Source of the DNA: Rhodobacter huangdaonensis
GTDB lineage: Bacteria; Pseudomonadota; Alphaproteobacteria; Rhodobacterales; Rhodobacteraceae
Length of the DNA: 64,000 bases
Assembly (NCBI RefSeq): GCF_004022465.1
Contig: NZ_SAVA01000001.1
Location: forward strand, 586,082-650,081
Direction of reading: 5' to 3'
The position numbers and the translations under genes are program-made. Shown here piece after piece: positions 1 through 7,713 of the stretch (positions within the stretch are counted from its first letter, which is position 1; each line of letters starts with the position of its first letter). Under the pieces are notes generated by a model. The model was not told the origin of the DNA. It saw only the letters and a program-made list of their open reading frames with translations, and searched no databases.

Positions 1-243
1 GCCCGCAAAGACCGTGGCGGCCGGCGCAAGGCCGAGGATCAGCACCACGGCGAAGAAGATCAGGCTGGCGAGGTATCCCGGCACCACCCCCGTCGCCCAG
101 AGCGCCAGCGTGACCAGCACGATGCCGAGCGTGCGCGCCTGCTCGGGTGTCAGCGCGGCCGGCGGCAGCACCGCAAGCGCCAGCGCCGCCAGCACGACCA
201 GCCCGACGAAAAGCGGTTTCATCGAAATTCTTGCGACTGACAT
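1..243 (-). CDS. SLC13/DASS-type anion permease, N-terminal part
   Basis: Only the first 81 codons are inside the window; the gene runs off the left edge. The visible protein is very hydrophobic, with one transmembrane segment at about residues 10-30 and a second and third from about 38 to 78. Wording such as LALWATGVVPGYLASLIFF is typical of divalent anion:sodium symporters (SLC13/DASS), which import di- or tricarboxylates or sulfate. The ATG at 243 is chosen because GGAGGG lies a few bases upstream; an internal ATG at 222 has no such site. It is divergent from the AraC-type gene 64 bp away, which may control it. The family call is moderate because only the N terminus is seen. Confidence 0.6.
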   Translation of the reverse strand, partial: MSVARISMKPLFVGLVVLAALALAVLPPAALTPEQARTLGIVLVTLALWATGVVPGYLASLIFFAVVLILGLAPAATVFAG

Positions 244-307
244 GGGCCCTCCATTCGCCTTCGCCGCCACACTAGCCCCGCGCGCGCCCCTGCGTTAGAC
301 CATCATC

Positions 308-1108
308 ATGACAAAGGATGTCGCCGAAACGCCAACCCGGCCCGCCAGCGGTGCGGGCTTCGTGCGCGATCCCGCGCGCCCGGTGCTGGTGCACAGCGGG
401 CGGATGCCGGCCGGGCAGATGGTCGAGCCGCACCGCCACCCGCGCGGCCAGCTGATCTGGGCGATGCAGGGGGTGTTGCGGGTGACGAGCCACGGCGGCG
501 TCTGGATCGTGCCGCCCAGCCACGCGGTCTGGATCCCGGGCGGCACCGACCACCACGTCACCACCGAGACCGAGGTCGAGATCCGCAACCTCTACGTCGA
601 CCCGACGCTGGCGCTGCGCCGGCAGGTGCCACGCTGCGCCGTGCTGCTGCTGACACCGCTGCTGCGCGAGCTGATCCTGCGGCTGGCCGCGCTGACGACC
701 GACGCGCCCCTCGACGCGCGGCGGCTGCGGCTCGCCGCGGTCATCACCGACGAGATCGAGGCGCTGAGCGAGGCCCCCTTCAGCCTGCCCGGCGCGCATG
801 ACCCGCGGCTTTTGCGGCTGATGCGGCACCTGCGCGAAACGCCCGACGAGGCGCGCCCGCTGGCCGATCTGGCGGCCCTGGCCGGGGCAAGCCCGCGCAC
901 GCTGGAACGGCTGTTCCGCGCCGAGACCGGGCTCACCTTCCGGCAGTGGCGCAGCCGGCTGCGGCTGATGGCGGCGATCGAGCGGCTCGAGCGCGGCAAG
1001 AGCAGCACCGAGATCGCCTGGTCGCTCGGCTATCGCAGCCCGAGCGCCTTCGTCGCCGCCTTCCGCGCGCAATTCGGCCGGCCGCCGCAGAGCTTCCTGC
1101 AAGGCTGA
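308..1108 (+). CDS. AraC-family regulator with N-terminal cupin domain
   Basis: The 266-residue protein has an N-terminal cupin-like sensor (about residues 25-110, with PHRHPRGQL and a buried WIVPPSHAVWIP strand) and a C-terminal AraC/XylS double helix-turn-helix at about 165-262, recognisable by ASPRTLERLFRAETG and SLGYRSPSAFVAAFRAQFG. This layout matches the YeaM/NimR-type AraC subgroup, whose members commonly control a transporter transcribed divergently. Here the divergent neighbour is the SLC13-type permease, so that permease is the most economical target. The effector cannot be read from the sequence. The start is the ATG at 308, and the gene ends 2 bp before the stop of the convergent aminotransferase gene. 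Confidence 0.88.
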   Translation: MTKDVAETPTRPASGAGFVRDPARPVLVHSGRMPAGQMVEPHRHPRGQLIWAMQGVLRVTSHGGVWIVPPSHAVWIPGGTDHHVTTETEVEIRNLYVDPTLALRRQVPRCAVLLLTPLLRELILRLAALTTDAPLDARRLRLAAVITDEIEALSEAPFSLPGAHDPRLLRLMRHLRETPDEARPLADLAALAGASPRTLERLFRAETGLTFRQWRSRLRLMAAIERLERGKSSTEIAWSLGYRSPSAFVAAFRAQFGRPPQSFLQG

Positions 1109-1110
1109 AC

Positions 1111-2430
1111 TCAGCCGAGCCCGCCAAGCACCCGGTCGAGCCGCGCGACCAGCAGATCGGCCTGCTCGCGGGTGAAGATCAGCGGCGGGCGGATCTTCAG
1201 CACATTCGCGCCCTTGGCACAGGCCGAGATCAGCACGCGCTCCTCGCGAAGCCCGTTGACGATCGCCGCCGTGCGCGCCGGGTCGGGGGTCTTCGCGGCG
1301 CGGTCCGAGATGATCTCGACGCCGATGAAGAGCCCTGCCCCGCGCACGTCGCCGATGCAGGGATGGCGGTCGGCAAGCCCGCGCAGCCCGGCGCGCAGAT
1401 GCGCGCCGACGTCGCGGGCATGCGCAACGAGCCCCTCGCCCTCGATCACGTCCAGCACCGCAGTCGCCGCCGCAATCGCCACCGCATTGCCGCCGAAGGT
1501 GTTGAAATAGCGCGCCTTGCGGCCGAACTCGGCGACCACCTCGGGGCGCAGCGCAACCCCCGCGACCGGATAGCCGTTGCCCATCGGCTTGCCCATGGTG
1601 ACGATGTCGGGGGTGACGCCGTGGCGCTGAAAGCCCCACATCGCGTCGCCGGTGCGGCCAAAGCCCGATTGCACCTCGTCAGCGATGTAAAGCCCGCCCG
1701 CGGCACGGACCGCCGCGACCGCGCCCTGCAGGAAGCCCGCGGGCCCGTCGAACACCCCGTCCGAGGCGAAGATGCCGTCGCAGATGAAGAGCGCCGGGCG
1801 GATGCCATGGCGGATGAGATCGGCGATCGCCGCCTCGACCGCGGCGGTGAAGGCGCCTGCCACATCCGCCTCGCGGTAGCTGTCGGGGGCGGGCACGGTG
1901 CGCACATGCACGCCCAGATCGACCGCCGGGCCAAGCGAGGGCGAGAATTCCGCCACCGCCTGGGTGACGCCGTGATAGGCGGTCTCGGTGACGATGATGC
2001 CGGTGCCGCCGGTGAAGGCGCGCGCGATCCGCACGGCAAGGTCATTCGCCTCGGAGCCGGTGCAGGTGAACATCATCTGCCCGATCTCGGCCGGCAGCGT
2101 GGCGAGCAGCCGCTCGGCATAATCGAGCACGCCCGCGTGCAGATAGCGGGTATGGGTCGCCAGCAGGCCCGCCTGCGCGGCGATCGCCGCCACCACCTTC
2201 GGGTGGCAATGCCCGACCGAGGTGACGTTGTTGTAGGCGTCGAGATAGGCCTCGCCCGCGGCGTCATAGAGCCACGCGCCCTCGCCCCGCACCAGATGCA
2301 GCGGCTTTTCGTAAAACAGCCGATAGGCGGGCCCGAGCAGCGCCTGCCGCCGCGCGATCAGCGCCGCGGTCTCGGCATCGAGGTCGGCCGCCCCCTCGAC
2401 ATAGGCGTTCACCATCGTCTCGCGCGTCAT
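1111..2430 (-). CDS. Class-III PLP enzyme, likely phosphohydroxylysine/phosphoethanolamine phospho-lyase
   Basis: This 439-residue protein is a fold-type I, class III PLP enzyme. The Schiff-base lysine is K281 in TMGKPMGNGYP, and the cofactor aspartate is in IADEVQSGFGRTG (D251). GSEAND and GHCHP blocks are also present. Sequences of this type beside an APH-fold kinase are annotated as phospho-lyases of the AGXT2L1/AGXT2L2 group, which eliminate phosphate and ammonia from O-phosphoethanolamine or 5-phosphohydroxylysine rather than transaminate. The upstream kinase gene overlaps it by 4 bp (ATGA), so they are translationally coupled and probably successive steps. A plain omega-transaminase is the alternative; the substrate is inferred only from context. 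Confidence 0.75.
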   Translation of the reverse strand: MTRETMVNAYVEGAADLDAETAALIARRQALLGPAYRLFYEKPLHLVRGEGAWLYDAAGEAYLDAYNNVTSVGHCHPKVVAAIAAQAGLLATHTRYLHAGVLDYAERLLATLPAEIGQMMFTCTGSEANDLAVRIARAFTGGTGIIVTETAYHGVTQAVAEFSPSLGPAVDLGVHVRTVPAPDSYREADVAGAFTAAVEAAIADLIRHGIRPALFICDGIFASDGVFDGPAGFLQGAVAAVRAAGGLYIADEVQSGFGRTGDAMWGFQRHGVTPDIVTMGKPMGNGYPVAGVALRPEVVAEFGRKARYFNTFGGNAVAIAAATAVLDVIEGEGLVAHARDVGAHLRAGLRGLADRHPCIGDVRGAGLFIGVEIISDRAAKTPDPARTAAIVNGLREERVLISACAKGANVLKIRPPLIFTREQADLLVARLDRVLGGLG

Positions 2431-3494
2431 CGCACGCCCTCCTCAGCCGCGGCCCGCAGTGCCGCCGTGACATCCGCGCGCGGCAGGGCGGCAAATCCCG
2501 CCATCCCCGCCCGCGCGCCGCGGTTGTTTCGCAAGATATACTCGGCATTTTCCGGATAGCGCGCCGCGCGCCATTCGGTGATCGCGATCGAGGCGACCAG
2601 CCGCGCCACGATCAGGTCGCGCAGCAGCTCGATTTCCGCCGCATCAAGCGGCGTGACCGCGGCATAGGCCGCCACCATCCGCATGACCGGGGCAAGCGGA
2701 TCGTCCTCGAGATGGGTGAGATAAGAGGCCGCCACCGCGACATCGATCGCCCGCGCCGTGCGCACCATGTCGCCGAAGTCGAGCACGCCCGCAATCCGCT
2801 CGGGCGCCTGCGGGTCGATGACGAGGTTGTGGTGGTTGAGGTCATTGTGCACCACCTGCCAGCGCAGCGCGGGCAGGCGCGGCGCCACCGCGGCGGCGAA
2901 ATGGTCGATCTCGGCCTGAAGCTGGTCGCGCAAGGCGCCCGCGGGCAGCGAGGCGAGCAGCGGCGTCAGCCGCGGCAGGTGGCGGATGTCCCACAGGATC
3001 TCGTGCCCCGCGGCGGGATGGCGGAAGCCCGCCAGCCCCGCGCCCAGCTGCGCGGCAAGCGTGCCGATCTGCGCCGCCAGCGCCCCCGCCCCGCCCGTGC
3101 GCGCCACCGGCGTGCCCGGCACCCAGCTGAGCAGCCGCACCGTGCTGTCCCGCCCGTCGGCAAGGGCGAGCGGTGTCAGGAAATCGCCGCCGCGGGTCGC
3201 GACCATCCGCGGCACCGGCAGCGTCGGGGCGGTCCGTTCGAGCCAGCGCAGCGCCTCGACCTGAAACGCGGTGGTGGCGCGCGCCTCGGCCGGGTTCGCC
3301 ACCTTCAGCACATAGCCCGGCCCGGCCTCGGTGGTGATACGGAAATTCGCGTCGCGCTCGCAGGCGAGGCTCTCGGCCCGGCCCTCGATCCCCCACAGAT
3401 CGCGCAGCAGCGCCTCGGCCGCCGCGGTATCGACGGGCGGCGGCGGGCTGTCGAGGAGGACGGCGAAGATCGGGTCGGACAGCGCGCCACTCAT
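2427..3494 (-). CDS. APH-fold small-molecule kinase (hydroxylysine kinase-like)
   Basis: The 355-residue protein has the aminoglycoside phosphotransferase fold. The catalytic loop is HNDLNHHN (D219, N223) and the metal-binding motif is LDFGD (D239-D242). A lysine in YVLKVANP (about K64) is the expected ATP-contacting residue. Known relatives paired with an AGXT2L-type phospho-lyase include hydroxylysine kinase and ethanolamine/choline kinases. Here the pair is an overlapping operon, kinase first, which fits phosphorylation followed by phospho-elimination. The reading frame is open upstream to 3563, but the ATG at 3494 gives the expected N terminus, since the preceding 23 residues look non-coding. 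Substrate is inferred, not shown. Confidence 0.75.
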   Translation of the reverse strand: MSGALSDPIFAVLLDSPPPPVDTAAAEALLRDLWGIEGRAESLACERDANFRITTEAGPGYVLKVANPAEARATTAFQVEALRWLERTAPTLPVPRMVATRGGDFLTPLALADGRDSTVRLLSWVPGTPVARTGGAGALAAQIGTLAAQLGAGLAGFRHPAAGHEILWDIRHLPRLTPLLASLPAGALRDQLQAEIDHFAAAVAPRLPALRWQVVHNDLNHHNLVIDPQAPERIAGVLDFGDMVRTARAIDVAVAASYLTHLEDDPLAPVMRMVAAYAAVTPLDAAEIELLRDLIVARLVASIAITEWRAARYPENAEYILRNNRGARAGMAGFAALPRADVTAALRAAAEEGVR

Positions 3495-3668
3495 CGGCAC
3501 GCCCGGAAACGGGGCGCACAGGCCGGTCGCAAGGGGGAATGGGTCATCGCAGCGCCTCCGCATCGGCGGCCCCCCGCGCGGCGGGGCGCCCTTCGTCCGG
3601 CGCCGATTAGTTCACCAAGCGCCCCGGCGCGTCAATGCACCGGGGCAGCCGTTCGGGGCAGCTGTCGC

Positions 3669-4601
3669 TCAGGGCAGCGGGATGAACTCGTCGTGGTCGG
3701 TGGCGGGCAGGTCGAACAGCCCCTGCCCCCAATGCGCGGCGCGCCACTCTTCCTTCGCATGCTCGATCCGCTCGCGGCTCGAGGCGACGAAGTTCCACCA
3801 GATATGGCGCGGCCCGTTCAGCGTGGCGCCGCCAAGCGCCATGATCCGCGCGCCGCGCTCGCCCGCCTCGACGGTGATCCGGTCGCCCGGCCGGAACACC
3901 ATCATCCGCCCCGCCTCGAAGCGCTGGCCGGCAACGCGGATCGCGCCCTCGGTGACATAGATGCCGCGGTCCTCGTGATCGTCGGGCAGCGGGAAGCGCG
4001 CGCCGGGGGCCAGCGTCACGTCAAGGTAGAAGGTTTCGGAAAACATCGTCGCCGGTGCCGCCTCGCCATAGGCGGTGCCGAGGATCAGCCGGGCGCTGAC
4101 CCCGCCATCCTCGAAGAGCGGCAGCGCGCCCTTGCCGTGATGCTCGAACACCGGGGCCATGTCCTCGCGGTCCTCGGGCAGCGCGATCCAGGTCTGGATG
4201 CCGTAAAGGCTGTGCGGCCCGTGCTTGCCGGCCTCGCTGGTGCGCTCGGAATGAGTCACCCCCTTGCCCGCGACCATCCAGTTCACCTCGCCCGGCACGA
4301 TCACCTGATCGGCGCCGGTGCTGTCGCGGTGATGGAAGTCGCCGCGGTAGAGATAGGTCACCGTGCCTAGCCCGATATGCGGGTGCGGCCGGATGTCGAT
4401 GCCCTTGCCGGTGAGGAACTCGGCCGGACCGATATGGTCGAAGAAGATGAAGGGCCCGACCATCTGGCGCTGCACCGAGGGCAGCGCACGCTGCACCTCG
4501 AAGCCGCCCAGATCGCGGGCGCGGGGGATGATCAGGGTCTCGATCGCCTCGGGGCCGACGGCGTCGGGGTCGCCCGGGGCAAGGGCGGGGTTCCAGCTCA
4601 T
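3669..4601 (-). CDS. Pirin family protein
   Basis: The 310-residue bicupin carries the pirin metal-site pattern: RPHPHIGLGTVTY gives H73 and H75, and WMVAGKGVTHSE gives H117 and E119. Pirins bind iron; bacterial examples such as YhhW cleave quercetin, and others act as redox-sensitive regulators. The start at 4601 is supported by AGGAG upstream; the longer open frame to 4772 is spurious. It is divergent from the MhqO-MhqD fusion gene, with 163 bp between the starts, and shares with it a theme of aromatic or quinone electrophiles. The C-terminal cupin (about 165-300) is intact. Confidence 0.93.
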   Translation of the reverse strand: MSWNPALAPGDPDAVGPEAIETLIIPRARDLGGFEVQRALPSVQRQMVGPFIFFDHIGPAEFLTGKGIDIRPHPHIGLGTVTYLYRGDFHHRDSTGADQVIVPGEVNWMVAGKGVTHSERTSEAGKHGPHSLYGIQTWIALPEDREDMAPVFEHHGKGALPLFEDGGVSARLILGTAYGEAAPATMFSETFYLDVTLAPGARFPLPDDHEDRGIYVTEGAIRVAGQRFEAGRMMVFRPGDRITVEAGERGARIMALGGATLNGPRHIWWNFVASSRERIEHAKEEWRAAHWGQGLFDLPATDHDEFIPLP

Positions 4602-4764
4602 GGCGTGCTCCTGTCGTTGATGGACTCTGAAATAGCACGAAATCCGGAAACAGGTGAGGCGCAATGCGTTCGCATTTCGAGAACGCCGGGTTCGGCGCAC
4701 CGCCGCTTCGCCGGGAGGCCACGGCGCCCTATCTTCTGCGCAACCCTCCTTCAGGAGAAATCCC

Positions 4765-6297
4765 ATGACCACCGGACTGCATCACGTCACCGCCCTCACC
4801 CGCCGCGTTCAGGCGAATGTCGACTTCTACGCGGGCTTCCTCGGCCTGCGGCTGGTCAAGCGCACCGGCGGTTTCGAGGACGCAAACCAGCTCCACCTGT
4901 TCTACGGCGATGCCATGGGCGCGCCCGGCTCGCTCGTCACCTTCCTGGTGTGGGAGGATGGCGGGCCGGGCCGCGCGGGCCATGGCGCGCCGGGCGAGAT
5001 CGCGCTCGCCGTCCCCGCCGACAGCATCGGCCTGTGGCTGACCCGGGCGCTCGCCGCGCATGTGCCGGTCGAGGGCCCCGCGCGCGAATTCGGCGAGACG
5101 GTGCTGCGGCTGAAGGACCCCGACGGCATCATCGTGAAGCTGGTCGGAACCGATCTGCCCGCCACCGCGCCGCTCGGCCCGGTCGAGGCGCCGCGCCGGC
5201 TGCGTGCGGTCACCCTCTTCACCGAGCGCCCGGACGAGACCGCGGCCTTCGTCGCCCGCTTCGGCTATCGCGAGGCGGCGCGCGAGGGCGCGGTGCGGCG
5301 GCTGGTGTCGGACACCGACGCGCTCGATATCCGCGACGCGACCGGCTTTTGGGAGGCGGCGGCGGGCACCGGCGGCATCGACCATGTCGCCTTCCGCGCC
5401 CCCGATGTGGCGGCGGTCGCGGCAATGGAGGCGGCGCTGGCTCCGGCCGAACCCACCGCGCTGCACGACCGGACCTATTTCACCTCGCTCTATGTGCGCG
5501 AGCCGGGTGGCAGCCTGCTCGAATACGCGACGGACGGGCCCGGCTTTGCGGTGGACGAGGCGCCCGGGCATCTGGGCGAGACGCTCTTCGTGCCGGTCGA
5601 CGACCCGCGCCGCGCCGCCGATCTGCGGGTGATGCTGCCGCAATTTGCCCTGCCGGGCGCGCCGCGCCTGCCGCAGCGCGAGCTGCCCTTCGTGCACCGG
5701 ATCTTCACCCCCGAAGACCCGGACGGCACGACGCTCGTGCTGCTGCACGGCTCGGGCGGGAACGAGGCCGACCTGCTGCCCTTCGCGCATCGGGTGAACC
5801 CGCGCGCGACGCTGATCGCCCTGCGCGGCCGCGCGGTCGAGGAGGGCACGCCGCGCTGGTTCCGCCGCGACGGGCTGATGCGCTTCGATCAGGACGACAT
5901 CCGCGCCGAGGCCGAAGCCTTCGACGCCTTCCTGAGCGAGGCGCGCCGCGCCTATGGGCTCGACCCGGACGGGCTGAGCGTGATCGGCTATTCGAACGGG
6001 GCGGCGTTCCTCGGCGCGGTGCTGCAGCTTTACCCCGGCGCGGTGCGGCGGGCTGTGCTGCTGCGCCCGGCGGCGGCGCTGGAAAACCCGCCCGCCGCCG
6101 ATCTCGCCGGCACCCGGGTGCTGGCGCTGACCGGGGCGCGCGACTTCTTCCGCGCCGAGGCGCCGAAGCTTACCGCGGCGCTGACCGCGGCCGGGGCCGG
6201 GGTCAGTGCAAGGACGCTCGACGCCGGGCATGAGATCACCACGGCCGACGAGGCCGCGGTGCGGGACTGGATCACAGGAGAAGAGACCCATGGCTGA
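4765..6297 (+). CDS. MhqO-MhqD fusion: ring-cleaving VOC dioxygenase + carboxylesterase
   Basis: A 510-residue two-part protein. Residues 1-300 form two VOC domains like MhqO/LinE-type extradiol dioxygenases, with likely metal ligands H7, H207 (GGIDHVAF) and E253 (SLLEYATDGPGF). Residues 305-510 form an alpha/beta hydrolase like MhqD, with LLHGSGGNEADLL, nucleophile S410 in GYSNGA, D460 and H489. In Bacillus, MhqO and MhqD are separate proteins of the MhqR quinone-resistance regulon; here the two activities sit on one chain. The ATG at 4765 follows AGGAGAAA. The gene overlaps the next by 8 bp. Quinone or hydroquinone detoxification is inferred from family and context. Confidence 0.85.
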   Translation: MTTGLHHVTALTRRVQANVDFYAGFLGLRLVKRTGGFEDANQLHLFYGDAMGAPGSLVTFLVWEDGGPGRAGHGAPGEIALAVPADSIGLWLTRALAAHVPVEGPAREFGETVLRLKDPDGIIVKLVGTDLPATAPLGPVEAPRRLRAVTLFTERPDETAAFVARFGYREAAREGAVRRLVSDTDALDIRDATGFWEAAAGTGGIDHVAFRAPDVAAVAAMEAALAPAEPTALHDRTYFTSLYVREPGGSLLEYATDGPGFAVDEAPGHLGETLFVPVDDPRRAADLRVMLPQFALPGAPRLPQRELPFVHRIFTPEDPDGTTLVLLHGSGGNEADLLPFAHRVNPRATLIALRGRAVEEGTPRWFRRDGLMRFDQDDIRAEAEAFDAFLSEARRAYGLDPDGLSVIGYSNGAAFLGAVLQLYPGAVRRAVLLRPAAALENPPAADLAGTRVLALTGARDFFRAEAPKLTAALTAAGAGVSARTLDAGHEITTADEAAVRDWITGEETHG

Positions 6298-6619
6298 CAT
6301 CACCCTCACCCGCGAATGGCCCGACGACCTGCACGGGCGCTATGTCGCCCGCATCGCCGGCATCGACGCCGAGGCGGAACTGACCTTCACCCGGCGCGGC
6401 CCGGCGCTCCTCAGTGCCGATCACACCGGCGCGCCCGATGCCCTGCGCGGCACCGGCGTCGCCGCGGCGCTGGTCGAACGGCTGGTGGCCGATGCCCGCG
6501 CCGAGGGGGTGAAGATCATCCCGCTCTGCCCCTATGTCCAGCTTCTCTACACCCGGAACCCGGACTGGGCCGATGTCTTCACCACCGCCCCGGGCGAGAA
6601 ACCGAAACTGCCGCTTTAA
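6290..6619 (+). CDS. YjdJ-type GNAT family N-acetyltransferase
   Basis: This 109-residue protein is a compact GNAT fold of the YjdJ/GTLF3 kind. It has a central acetyl-CoA loop of the type RGTGVAAALVERLVADARAEG (a slightly varied R/Q-x-x-G-x-G/A) followed by KIIPLCPYVQLLYTRNPDWADV, the usual C-terminal signature with a PLCPY-like strand. These small acetyltransferases are widespread and their substrates are mostly unknown. The start at 6290 is preceded by AGGAGAAGAG and overlaps the end of the MhqO-MhqD gene, so the two are co-translated. The longer frame beginning at 6206 is not needed. Function within a quinone-stress operon is a guess. Confidence 0.85.
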   Translation: MADITLTREWPDDLHGRYVARIAGIDAEAELTFTRRGPALLSADHTGAPDALRGTGVAAALVERLVADARAEGVKIIPLCPYVQLLYTRNPDWADVFTTAPGEKPKLPL

Positions 6620-6668
6620 GCCACGTTCGGGATTTGCGAACGGCACGGCGGGCGGATATCCTGCCCGC

Positions 6669-7565
6669 ATGACCTGGACGCTCGCGGATATCGAGACCTT
6701 CCTTGCGGTGATGGAGACCGGCAGCGTCTCGGCCGCGGGCGCGCGGCTGCGACTGTCGAAATCGGTGGTCAGCAAGCGCATCGCCGAGTTCGAGGCGGCG
6801 CTTGGCACCGCGCTGTTCCTGCGCAGCGCCGGGCGGATCAGCGCGACCGATGCGGCGCAGGAGCTGGCCGAACGCCTGCGCCCGGCACTCGCCACGCTCG
6901 TTGCCGCGACCGAAAGTGCCGCCAGCGGCGCGCTGCGCGGCCGGCTTGCCATCGCCGCGCCGATGAGCTTCGGCATCCGCCATCTCGGCCCGGTGGTGGC
7001 GGGGTTTGCCCGCGCCCATCCGGGGCTCGAGATCGTGCTGAACTACGACGATCAGCACATCGACCTGGCACGGGCGGGCTTCGACGTGGCGCTGCGCATC
7101 GGCCGGCTGCGCGACAGCACGCTGATGGCGCGCCGGCTGTGCGAGGACCCGCGCGCGATCGTCGCGAGCCCCGATTACCTCGCCCGCATGGGCACCCCCG
7201 CCACGGCCGCGGATCTGTCTGCGCACGAGGCGATCGGCTATCTCAACACCCGCCCGGGCGAGGCCTGGGAGCTCGGCCCCGGCGTGCCGCCGCCCCGCCC
7301 CGCCCGTGTCGCCGCGAACAACGGCGAGGCGATGCGCGACATGGCGATTGCCGGGCTGGGCCTTGCGCTGCTGCCCTCGTTCATCGTGCATGACGCGCTG
7401 GCCGACGGGCGGCTCGTTGCGGTGCTGCCGGGCCTTGCCCCGCCGCCCCTGCCGATCAGCGCGGTCTGGCCGCCGATCCGGCCGATGCCGCGCAAGCTGC
7501 GGCTTTTCGTCGACCATCTCGTCGCCACCATCGGCGAGCACCCGCCCTGGCTGCCGCGCGGCTGA
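6669..7565 (+). CDS. LysR-family transcriptional regulator
   Basis: A 298-residue LysR protein: winged helix-turn-helix at residues 1-60 (ETFLAVMETGSVSAAGARLRLSKSVVSKRIAEFE) and a type 2 periplasmic-binding-like effector domain from about 90. It starts with ATG at 6669, 49 bp after the GNAT gene and in the same direction. Regulators of this subgroup, with a short acidic-poor linker and an early GRLAIAAPMSFG strand, are often next to pirin, VOC or quinone reductase genes. It may control the pirin/MhqOD/GNAT cluster or the importer operon that begins 148 bp downstream; the sequence does not decide which. Confidence 0.9.
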   Translation: MTWTLADIETFLAVMETGSVSAAGARLRLSKSVVSKRIAEFEAALGTALFLRSAGRISATDAAQELAERLRPALATLVAATESAASGALRGRLAIAAPMSFGIRHLGPVVAGFARAHPGLEIVLNYDDQHIDLARAGFDVALRIGRLRDSTLMARRLCEDPRAIVASPDYLARMGTPATAADLSAHEAIGYLNTRPGEAWELGPGVPPPRPARVAANNGEAMRDMAIAGLGLALLPSFIVHDALADGRLVAVLPGLAPPPLPISAVWPPIRPMPRKLRLFVDHLVATIGEHPPWLPRG

Positions 7566-7713
7566 GCCCGCGCGGGCCTGTTACGCAAGTTTCGCACGGC
7601 GGTCGCCGGAACGTCACCTGAACCTGCTCAATGACCGGCAGTCCCGCCGCTCCACCGCGGCGGTCCCTGTTCCCGGGGCCCGGCCCCGCCTTGTGCCATT
7701 TCAGGAGACACCG

